A stretch of DNA of 64,000 nt from the NCBI GenBank assembly GCA_030144725.1, contig JASKMD010000017.1, positions 11,314,409-11,378,408 on the forward strand. The letters are read 5' to 3'. The number at the start of each line of letters is the position of its first letter. Positions within the stretch are counted from its first letter, which is position 1. Of this stretch, positions 47,201 through 56,632 are shown in pieces. This DNA comes from Haematococcus lacustris. Taxonomy: Eukaryota > Chlorophyta > Chlorophyceae > Chlamydomonadales > Haematococcaceae. Both the position numbers and the translations under genes were made by a program. The notes below the pieces were generated by a model. The model made no database searches, was not told the DNA's origin, and saw nothing but the letters and a program-made list of their open reading frames with translations.

Positions 47201-49643
47201 TGCTGTGCTCTGCTGAGTGTGGCCGCAGCTCATTGACTTTGGGCTGTCGAAGCACCTGGAGAGCGCCCGCACCCTGGGGGTAGGCACGCCCGACTACCTC
47301 AGCCCTGAAATGCTGCAGGTGGGAGCAGGGGAAGGGGCCAGTGGGTGGGTGGGCAGCAGTGGGTGGGCATGAGGGAGCAGGGAGCGCTGTTGGCAGCGGT
47401 ACCGCAGGCAGCTTGCTTCTGAGGCTGCATGAGCCAGGTCTACTCAGCTAGGAAGCTCAGGCCAGCAGGCAGCTGGCAGCAGGCAGCAGGCAATGCAGAG
47501 AGGAGCTTCAGGTGACAGCAGGTTGTGGGGCCAGCCAAAGGCAACTCAATGCTGCATCACTGACATCAGCCTGTTGTAAGTGTTGTGCATCCGCATTGCT
47601 CGAGGTCTCCTGTATGGTGTCGTCGGTGAGAAGGGCAGGCAGCGTGGGCAAGCAGCGGTGAGGAGTGTGATCAGGGTGTGACCACTTGCATGGGCAGGTG
47701 TGGACAAACTACACGGGAACTCCTGTGCCCTATGATGCGCGGGCTGTGGATGCATGGGCCATGGGGGTGCTCATGTTCCTCCTCATCACTGGCAAATACC
47801 CTTTTGAGGTAAGGTCTCAGGGGTGGCGGCCCATCCTCATCACAGTCACTGACATCAGTGTCATCACCATCATCGTCGGCGGCGGCGGCGGCGGCGTCAC
47901 ACCTTCAGACACACCTTAATGAATGCAGAGAGTGGTAGAGTGACGAGTGTGGCGCATTTGAGGAGTGCTTGGAGCACAGACCAAACCCGTTAATCCCTGC
48001 CTAACCACTAATTCATACCTAAGTCACCTTCCATGCCCCAGCCATGTGTTCAAGGCTGCGCTCTGCCAGCAAATGTACCCCACCAAGGGAGCTGCTTTGT
48101 CCTGTCACAGTGCAGCATGCGAGCAACATGGAACAGGCCAGCGCAGTTGGCGCAGCGAATTGTGCGAACTGCTGCCTGGCTGCTGCTTGCACGCACGCAC
48201 GCACCTTCACATAGCCCGCGCCACGCGAACGCACACAGCTTGTTACAGCTGGTTATGTGATGACCTAGGCCAACACGCGCTAGGATGCTGTAGAATGCTG
48301 CCCTGACCGAGCCCATGGCTCAGCACCTTAGCTTGTGGTTTAGGCATGAGCACAGCGCTGTGTGTTTGTGTATGTGTGTGGTGGTGTGGGACTGTGCAGG
48401 ACCCGGGCCACCCCAACAATCTGGCGCACACCATTCACAACGTGCTGGCGGGCCGCATGTGCCCCTTCCCTGACCACATGAGTGCTGGCTGCCGGGAGCT
48501 CATCAGTGGCCTGCTGCGTATTGACCCCCGCCAGCGTACCACCCTCCAGGCAACTACCCACCCTCACACCCCTCACTCTTATTTACTCCCCACCTGAGTG
48601 TCACAAAAAAGGACATGTTTGGTTGACGGTCATGCAACCACACTTGCTCATCAATCGACACACACAAACACTGCTGCTGTCACACCTTTAGAGCAGCGAA
48701 GTTGTCACACTCACAGCTTCTCCTTCTCACGCCTGTGCAGGGCATGGCTTTTGACCCATGGCTCATGCAGCAAGCTCGTACCCATGCACAGGCAGTGGGT
48801 CGGTTGGATTTGTTGGAGCCTTTACTGGCCATTGGGCTGCATGGTGCAGCTGACCATGCAGCAGCAGCAGCCGTGCCCGGCATGGGGGCGGGCCCCCCTG
48901 GCCATGGAAGCCTAGGCAGCAGTGGGGGGGGGGGAACCCACACACCCCACCCCAGCGCACCCCCACCCCGCCCCACCCACCAGCAGCAGCAGCAAGGAGG
49001 GTACCCAGGCTTTGTTGCCCATGCAGCTCCTCAGCCCCATGCAGACAGTGCTGCATGCGCATCCCAATCACATGGCTCTGCGGCTGCTTCTGGTGGTATG
49101 GCGGCTGATGGGGTGGCAGCTGGGGCCCACCACCATGTGCATGCCCAGCCGGGTATGCACCCTTCCACTGCGCCCCCTCATGCAGTCGGTTATGGCGGTT
49201 ACTCCCCTAGGGCAGCTCAGCAGCAGCAGCAGGTGTCCCCTCAGGCCCCCTCCCCCTACCATGCCAACAGCCCCTGTGGGGAAGTGAGGGTGCAGGGGGG
49301 GGTGGGGAGGCAGGGCGGGCAGCACCCAGCAGCGGCGGCAGCAGCTGCTGGGCTGGCTGCTGGCCCTGCCAAAGACACACCAGACAACAGCCCTAGGGTG
49401 GGCATGGGGCGCAAGGGCAGTGGGGGTGGGTCAGGCACCTTGTCCAGCGCCGGCAGCGGCAGCGGGTTGGGTCCAGGCGGGCAGGAGTGGCAGGCAGCTG
49501 CCCCTGCCAAGGCTCCCCGTTCTACCTTGTCCAAGATGAGGGATTACTTCAAACGCAAGCTAGATGGTGGCAGTGGGTCAGGGGCAGCTGGGCATGGCCA
49601 CCACAGCGGCAAGGGCCACAGCATAGCTGCCATGCAGCATTGA
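44288..49643 (+). CDS. Serine/threonine protein kinase (CAMK/SnRK-like) with Gly/Ala-rich tail
   Basis: Nine exons close in phase (576 aa): 44288-44375, 44885-44949, 45209-45340, 45795-45899, 46550-46636, 47229-47318, 47698-47808, 48400-48549, 48741-49643. Motifs in order: RYRIERELNRGGTAVVYAAE (glycine loop, first and third Gly replaced), VALK (ATP-binding Lys), HRDIKPEN (catalytic loop), IDFGLSK (DFG), GTPDYLSPEM (activation segment end), DAWAMGVLMFLLITGKYPFE and RIDPRQRT. A C-terminal region of about 290 residues is low complexity (Ala, Gly, His, Pro, Gln) and ends with basic KMRDYFKRKLDG. The kinase core looks active apart from the unusual loop. The intron after 48549 has a GC donor (CAG|gcaact). 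The start was chosen at ATG 44288, in context ttccATGG. Fragments of the tail exon occur at 40551 and 58917. Confidence 0.9.
46183..46428. repeat. AGC/GGC trinucleotide array in a kinase intron
   Basis: About 250 bp of cag/cgg triplets in irregular order, in the intron between 45899 and 46550. The poly-Ala, poly-Leu and Cys-Arg frames across it are not genes. Confidence 0.95.
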
Positions 49644-49659
49644 GAGCAAGCAAGCAGGC

Positions 49660-50290
49660 AGGTGGTCACACTCCTCCTCACACAGGGTGACTGCCTGGCT
49701 GCTGGCTTGTGGGTACTTTTCCTCAGCTCAGCTGTGAATAGCCCCCAGCCCTGTGAGGAGGAGCTGGACCGCAGCAAGCCAGGCCAGGTGCAGGACCACT
49801 TGTTGCGGTCAGCCTGGAGCAAGCGGTTTGAGGCGCCAGTGCGGGGGCTCATGTGGTGCCCCTGGTTGCACCAGGCCACCCCTGGTGACATTGGCAAATG
49901 GGTGGACAGGGACTGCAACGCAGCCCTCAACCTCCAGCGGGCAGGGGAGAGCATGTGGCGCCCATTAGAACTGTGTAGGTGGCAACACCGAGGAGCGGCT
50001 CCTGTCAAAGGCAAGGAGTACCCAGCATTGGGCTTCAGAGGCTGCAAGACTGAGCACCCAAGGCCCAGGCCCAGCAGTCTCTAGCACAGCAGGATGTGTG
50101 CACTAGGCAATGCTTAAGTTGTTGCTTACATCAGAGCATGTGTTTCATGCCAACATCGATCGCCCGACTCTCGCAAGGGGGTGGGGGCAGGAAAGGGGGT
50201 ATTGGTGCCGACTGTTTGTTTCAGACCGTTCGGATTACAGATAACGCATCTCCTAGTAGGAGGGGAGGCTTGTTCTAGTTGTGCATACAG
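49660..50290 (+). mobile_element. Fanzor/TnpB-like subfamily B fragment: C-terminal part plus 3' flank
   Basis: Starts 17 bp after the kinase stop codon. The frame to TAG at 50082-50084 contains SSAVNSPQPCEEELDRSKPG, VRGLMWCPWLHQATPGD, KWVDRDCNAALNLQRAGES and GKEYPALGFRGCK. It parallels the main family (SSAVNGKQPCEEELD, RGLMWCP, DRDCNAALNMQRIGES) but lacks the long Pro/Ala/Lys linker and the Gln tail, so it is a separate subfamily. The 3' flank to about 50290 also occurs at 27711 and 54245. Everything upstream of the second conserved block is missing. Confidence 0.75.
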
Positions 50291-50399
50291 TACGGGTGTA
50301 GGGGAGGCTTCTCCTAGTTGTAGGAGGCGTACAGTACGGGTGCAAGGTTATATGCGCTGCTTCACATCATGTGTATAGTGAAGCGTGGCGGTGTCATGC

Positions 50400-53276
50400 T
50401 AGACGTAAACCGGCTGCTGCTGCCGCCATAGGGCAGTGTATCCCGCATGGGGCCCATGCTGATCACTAAGGCCAACGTGTTCCCTGTAACGAAGATGCAA
50501 GGCGTGCATCCGAGATGTAAGGCTGGCGAGAGCGAAGAGTGGGCTGTAGCCGGGCTCATTTGCCGCTGAGCGCTCACCTCCCCCTACCCAGGCTTCACCT
50601 TCTCCTGCACAACCCCTTGTTGCACCTGCCCATGGGCCACCCCCAGGCTCCCCCATGGGGCAGGTGACAGGACCGGGACACCACCCATGCCTCAACTTCC
50701 AGCGCGTTGGCAGAAGTGAACAGCGCCCCCTGGCGATGTGCCACTGAAAGGGCCTGGAGGCGCTGCCTGCCCTGACAAAGAATCCCAACATGGCTACCAG
50801 CTGGTGAGCGAATGGCTACCCACGGCTAGGCAGAGCTTGCACCGGGCAGCAGAGGACCAACGGGTATGCCCGCAACCACCTGGTGCTTGCTTAGGCTGTC
50901 CTGACCTGCAGAGCGCTTTGTCGAGCTGTACGCCAAGGCAGCCAGGGCCCGGCTAGGCTGGAGCGGGGAGGAGGCTCAGCTGTTCATCAGGATGGCGTGT
51001 GGGAATGGCGTCAACACTCAGAGCTCGGAGCTGCAGGCCGCAACCCTGGACAAGGGGCGTGTTGCTGACCTGATAGAGGAGGCCGACAAGCACCGCCGTT
51101 TGTTGGGCATGAAGCAGCAAGGGTCCTTGCAAGACACCCTGCCCCTGCCCTGCCGCATGCGCCATGCGGTGCATGTGTGCAGATGGCTAGAGCAGTGGCA
51201 GCAGCCCCCCACCCCACCTGTGCCAGGGCAGCCAAAGCGCGGCTGGAGGCGTAAGGTTGGTCCCCGGACCCTGACCTGCCCACCCCCCTTCACCCTCACC
51301 CCCATGGCCAAGGTGGGGATCCACTTCATCAAGCTAGACAGTAGGGTGCTGCATGGGGTGTGCAAGCAGCTGGGTCTGACCGATGAGACCAAGGCAGCCT
51401 TCACCTCAGAGCAAGCACTGAGCCGCCACTGGGCTAGGTGGTTCAACACGGGCAAGCTTCGCAACAAAGAGTTTGCTTTTGAGAGGACGGTGGACACTGA
51501 CGATGTCAGCGTGTGCGTGCACTACACACGCCCCCTCCCCCCTCCTCCCGCCCCACCCACTGCGGCCAGCAGCAACAGCCGCCCTAGCAGCAGCAGCGGC
51601 CCATGCAGTGGGACTCCCACACATAGGCAAGGGCATAGCCGAGACACGTGAGTTTGTCTTTGATGGAGCCACAAAGGTTGGGATGGGCATTGACCCCGGC
51701 GTCACCCAGGCAGTTAGGGCAGCCTCAGGGGTGTGGTATCCGGCGACAGGCCAGCTGGTAACAGACCAGCTCGGCCGGTGGAAGCTGACTAAGGGCCAGG
51801 TCAAGCATGCCAGCGGCCTGAACAACGCACGCCGCAGCAACCGAGCGGTGGCTAGCACCGATCAAGCCCCACCTCCAGCACCTGGCAGCAGCAAGCTCAG
51901 CCGGCACTTCCCTGGACGCCAACCTGAAGCACGTCACCACCACCCTGGCCACCTGCGATGCGGTGTGGGAGGTGTACCTGGACCCCAAGTGGGCACAGCA
52001 GCGGCTGAGGCTGTACTGAGCCCAGGACGCTGGAGCGCTGGAGCAGTTCTTCAAGAAGGTCAGGGTGGGTGGGTGGGAGGGAGATGATGGGAGTGGTGGG
52101 TTGGGCATGATGTGAAAGAGTATTTGACTGTGCCATACCTAACCTGGTGCCACCATGTCAGCCACCATGTGTGTGCCTTGTGTGCATGGGTGCAGTTGGA
52201 GGGAAACATTGCGGTGGTGCCCATGGAGCGCCATGGGCGTGCCAAGCAGCTGGTGGTCTTCTTTGGCGCTGCTAGCATTGGCACTTGGGGTGGGTGGGGT
52301 GCTGACGCGGTGCTGCGGGCCTGCTGCAAGGTGGTGTGCAGGCCCAGGGGCACAGACCAGCTGCGGGGCAGGCTGGTGCTTGTGGATGAGCCCCGTACCA
52401 CCCAACTCAGCTCAGCAGTGAATGGCAAGCAGCCATGTGAGGAGGAGCTGGACCATGTTCAGCCCACAAGGCGTGCAGGCTGGAAGCCCCCAGCAGGGCA
52501 GGTGGAACACCTCCTGCTGCGTCCAGCCTGGAGCCAGCAGCGTGACCAGCCAGTGCGGGGCTAAATGTGGTGCCCGGTAGTGGCCCCCCGCAAGCCCCCA
52601 CAGGCCCTATGCAACAGCCAGGAAGCCACACAGCCAGCAGCCTCAGAGCCATGGCCCAGCTCTCCCCGGCCAGCCAAGCGCAGCAAGCGCAGCAAGCGCA
52701 CCAAGGCTGAGCAGGCAGCTGAGCCCACCCAGCCCGCCAAAGGCAAGGGCAAGGCTGCCAAAGCCAAGCCAGCACCACAGCCAGGCAGGTGGCTGGACAG
52801 GGACTGCAATGCAGCGCTGAACATGCATCGCATTGGGGGAGAGCAGGTGGCGGCCACTGGAGCTGTGCTGGTGGCCAGAGCAGGGGAAGCTGCCAGCCAA
52901 GGACAAGGAGTACACTGGCCTGGGGTACAAGCGGCTGCGAGACAAGCCACCTAAGGCCCAGCAGCAGCAGCAGCAGCAGCAGCAGCCTGCAGAGGCACTT
53001 TAGTGTGTGCCCCCCTTTGTTGAGCCGTCATCAGCTCACATTAGTGCATGCAGGTCATGCCAACTCTACACAATAGCCCTCAGGGGTCAGGCAATACTGT
53101 AGGTGGTAGGCACTCATGCACCATGTCCATGTGCTTTGGGTATGTTCCACCCATTAACACCATTTGAGTCGGGCTACTACTATCCACTAGTATCCCCGCT
53201 AGTAGCTACTAGTGGTCACTACTGATCCGGCTCAAATGGAGGCCCCAGTGAGGGACAAGGGGGCTGTCCGCTGTTG
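50400..53276 (+). mobile_element. Fanzor/TnpB-like nuclease element, most complete copy (copy 3)
   Basis: The family resembles eukaryotic Fanzor and TnpB proteins, RNA-guided RuvC nucleases of transposons. Seen in order: an N-terminal helical part (FVELYAKAARARLGW; frame 50992-51651), IHFIKLDSRVLHGVCKQLGL, WFNTGKLRNKEFAFERTVDT then DDVSVCVHYTR (Fanzor-like TDGVSVSV region), RuvC-I GIDPGVTQAV (51686), VWEVYLDPKWAQQRLRLY, an intron at about 52059-52193, MERHGRAKQLVVFFGAASIG, LVLVDEPRTTQLSSAV (52376), and RuvC-III DRDCNAALN (52798). The zinc-finger cysteines expected after the VDExRTT motif are mostly absent. The copy is dead: a frameshift near 50775, a TGA in the RLRLY segment (52017), a TAA at 52562 and a +1 slip after the last motif. 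The coding part is followed by the shared 3' block and terminus ggacaagggggctg (53276). Confidence 0.75.
53005..53276 (+). ncRNA. Candidate guide (omega) RNA / right-end module of the Fanzor-like element
   Basis: Non-coding DNA after the stop is better conserved than needed for a UTR. A block (cagctca ... gcatgccaactctacacaata ... cctaccacctacagtat in the other orientation) recurs at about 20850-20950, 29600-29700, 40935-41040 and 59580-59690, always at the same place relative to the last coding motif. It ends with an imperfect palindrome (outer arms ccatttgagtcgg and ccggctcaaatgg, 53160-53252). Position and folding resemble the guide RNA region of OMEGA systems; transcription is not shown. 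Confidence 0.3.
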
Positions 53277-53369
53277 GTTAAAATGAGAAGCCTGACATGG
53301 CGGTGTCCGATGGAGAATATGATCTTACACAGCTCTTAGGAGGGAATGTACACCAACTCCAGAACCCCA

Positions 53370-53560
53370 CAGCCCTCATGCTGCACCAAAATAAAGCATG
53401 AGTTGGAATCAAACCAGGCTGCGAGCTCATCATTGTATAGGCTACTGACAGTGTGCCTAATGCCCACTTCAGCTCAGCCTTCTGGTGTGTGTGCCTGTGC
53501 CAATGCCAGTGCCTGTGCCACACACATCCCCTTTGTGAGGGGTTCATTGTATTTTTTTGC
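53370..53560. repeat. Dispersed repeat, copy 2
   Basis: Second copy of the repeat at 11440-11660, same orientation, starting about 95 bp beyond the right end of the Fanzor-like copy 3. No coding potential. Confidence 0.85.
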
Positions 53561-53608
53561 TTGGGTCGTACTTCTTGATACCACTGTTCTACTACCACGA
53601 TGCCCACA

Positions 53609-53816
53609 GCTCAGATACATTTGTACACCAGTGATGGGGTTTGTAGTTATCAAGGGTGCGGCCGATGACGATGCAGCCATGAAGGCTGTACTCGCAGGCA
53701 ACACCCTGTTCCATGTTGTTTGTACTGTACCATGCCCGTCGCGTTTTTACATGACGGGATTGAAGGATTAACCCGGCAGGCACCGGAGAGGGATACCGGG
53801 CCTGTCCAAGGGGCGT
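53609..53816. repeat. Direct repeat X, left copy
   Basis: Identical or nearly so to 56295-56476, except for about 26 extra bases (53756-53781, gggattgaaggattaacccg...). The two copies bracket the 2.48-kb element at 53817-56294 exactly. Confidence 0.9.
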
Positions 53817-56294
53817 GCGCAGGTGGTCACACTCCTCCTCACACAGGGTGACTGCCTGGCTGCTGGCTTGTGGGTTCTTTTCCTCAGCTCAGCTGTCAAT
53901 AGCCCCCAGCCCTGTGAGGAGGAGCTGGACCGCAGCAAGCCAGGCCAGGTGCAGGACCGCTTGTTGCGGTCAGCCTGGAGCAAGCGGTTTGAGGCGCCAG
54001 TGCGGGGGCTCATGTGGTGCCCCTGGTTGCACCAGGCCACCCCTGGTGACATTGGCAAATGGGTGGACAGGGACTGCAACGCAGCCCTCAACCTCCAGCG
54101 GGCAGGGGAGAGCATGTGGCGCCCATTAGAACTGTGTAGGTGGCAACACCGAGGAGCGGCTCCTGCCAAAGGCAAGGAGTACCCAGCATTGGGCTTCAGA
54201 GGCTGCAAGACTGAGCACCCAAGGCCCAGGCCCAGCAGTCTCTAGCACAGCAGCATGTGTGCACTAGGCAATGCTTAAGCTGTTGCTTACATCAGAGCAT
54301 GTGTTTCATGCCAACATCGATCGCCCGACTCTCGCAAGGGGGTGGGGGCAGGAGATTAGGTATTGGTGCGGACTGTTTGTTTCAGACAGTTCGGATTACA
54401 GATAACGCATCTCCTAGTAGGATGGGAGGCTTGTCCTAGTTGTGCATACAGTACGGGTGTAGGGGAGGCTTCTCCTAGTTGTAGGAGGCCTACAGTACGG
54501 GTGCAAGGTTGTATGCGCTGCTCCACATCATGTGTATAGTGAAGCGTGGCGGTGTCATGCAAGACGTAAACCGGCTGCTGCTGCCGCCATAGGGCAGTTT
54601 ATCCCGCATGAGGCCCCTACATGCTGATCACTAAGGCCAACGTGTTCCCTGTAACGAAGATGCAAGGCGTGCATCCGAGATGTAAGGCTGGCGAGAGCGA
54701 AGAGTGGGCTGTAGCCGGGCTTATTTGCCGCTGAGCGCTCACCTCCCCCTGCCCAGGCCTCACCTTCTCCTGCACAACCCCTTGTTGCGCCTGCCCATAG
54801 ACCACCCCCAGGCTGCCCTATGGGGCAGGTGACTGGACCGGGACACCACCCGTGCCTCAACTTCCAGCGCGTTGGCAGAAGTGTACAGCGCCCCCTGAAG
54901 ATGTGCCACTGAAAGGGCCTGGAGGCGCTGCCTGCCCTGACAAAGAATCCCAACATGGGCTACCAGCTGGTGAGCGAATGGCTACCCACGGCTAGGCAGA
55001 GCTTGCACCGGGCAGCAGAGGACCAACGGGTACGCCCGCAACCACCTGGTGCTTGCTTAGGTTGTCCTGACCTGCAGAGCGCTTCGTCAAGCTGTACGCC
55101 AAGGCAGCCAGGGCCCGGCTAGGCTGGAACGGGGAGGAGGCTCAGCTGTTCATCAAGATAGCGTGTGGGAATGGCATCAACACCCAGAGCTCAGAGCTGC
55201 AGGCCGCTACCCTGGACAAGGGGCGTGTTGCTAACCTGATAGAGGAGGCCGACAAGCACCGCCGTTTGTTGGGCATGAAGCAGCAAGGGTCCTTGCAAGA
55301 CACCCTGCCCCTGCCCTGCCGCATGCGCCATGCGGTGCATGTGTGCAGATGGCTAGAGCAGTGGCAGCAGCCCCCCACCCCACCTGTGCCAGGGCAGCCA
55401 AAGCGCGGCTGGAGGCGTAAGGTTGGTCCCCGGACCCTGACCTGCCCACCCCCATTCACCCTCACCATCAAGGTGGGGATCCACTTCATCAAGCTAGACA
55501 GTAGGGTGCTGCATGGGGTGTGCAAGCAGCTGGGTCTGACCGATGAGACCAAGGCAGCCTTCACCACAGAGCAAGCACTGAGCCGCCACTGGGCTAGGTG
55601 GTTCAACACGGGCAAGCTTCGCAACAAAGAGTTTGCTTTTAAGAGGACGGTGGACACTGACGATGTCAGCGTGTGCGTGCACTACACACGCCCCCTCCCC
55701 CCTCCTCCCGCCCCACCCCCTGCGGCCAGCAGCAACAGCCGCCCTAGTGCAGCAGCAGCAGCGGCCCATGCAGTGGGACTCCCACACATAGGCAAGGGCA
55801 TAACCGAGACACGTGAGTTTCTTTTTGATCGAGCCACACAGGTTGGGGTGGGCATTGACCCCAGCGTCACCCAGGCAGTTAGGGCAGCCTCAGGGGTGTG
55901 GTATCCGGCGACAGGCCAGCTGGTAACAGACCAGCTCGGCCGGTGGAAGCTGACTAAGGGCCAGGTCAAGCATGCCAGCGGCCTGAACAACGCACGCCGC
56001 AGCAACCGAGCGGTGGCTAGCACCGATCAAGCCCCACCTCCAGCACCTGGCAGCAGCAAGCTCAGCCGGCACTTCCCTGGACGCCAACCTGAAGCACGTC
56101 ACCACCACCCTGGCCACCTGCGATGCGGTGTGGGAGGTGTACCTGGACCCCAAGTGGGCACGGCAGCGGCTGAGGCTGTACTGAGCCCAGGACGCTGGAG
56201 CGCTGGAGCAGTTCTTCAAGAAGGTCAGGGTGGGTGGGTGGGAGGGAGATGGTGGGAGTGGTGGGTTGGGCATGATGTGAAAGAGTATTTGACT
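53817..56294 (+). mobile_element. Fanzor/TnpB-like segment, duplicate of 49660-52129 (copy 4)
   Basis: About 98% identical by eye to 49660-52129: first the subfamily B C-terminal piece (53821-54244) with its 3' flank, then the N-terminal and RuvC-I part of the main family (ATG context at about 54955; frame 55266 onward). RuvC-I reads GIDPSVTQAV, keeping the Asp. The TGA in the RLRLY segment is shared with copy 3 (56182), so the duplication came after inactivation. It stops inside the intron sequence at 56294, so the VDExRTT and DRDCNAALN motifs of the main family are absent. It is flanked by direct repeat X. Confidence 0.85.
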
Positions 56295-56476
56295 GCTCAG
56301 ATACGATTGTACACCAGTGATGGGGTTTGTAGTTATCAAGGGTGCGGCCGATGACGATGCAGCCATGAAGGCTGTACTCGCAGGCAACACCCTGTTCCAT
56401 GTTGTTTGTACTGTACCATGCCCGTCGCGTTTTTACATGACACCGGAGAGGGATACCGGGCCTGTCCAAGGGGCGT
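56295..56476. repeat. Direct repeat X, right copy
   Basis: Second copy of the 53609-53816 sequence (tcagatac ... ccgggcctgtccaaggggcgt), lying about 150 bp upstream of the next gene's start. Probably the original locus, since it runs straight into that gene's 5' flank. Confidence 0.9.
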
Positions 56477-56632
56477 TGCGCCAGAGCGCCTCGGTGGCGT
56501 CCGACATGATTTTTTGTCGTCCAAGAAGAGGCTCGGTTAAAAGCTCAGCGTCGGCACCAAACTTATATCGCCAGCCCAGCAGACCCCGTCAGTACCCATC
56601 GTAATCAACTTGTAGCTTAGCAACTTGACGAT

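Noticed and set aside
53609..56476. LTR retrotransposon, suggested by the flanking direct repeats
   Set aside because: No TG...CA ends, no reverse transcriptase, integrase or primer-binding site; the interior is a copy of the neighbouring Fanzor-like seg­ment.
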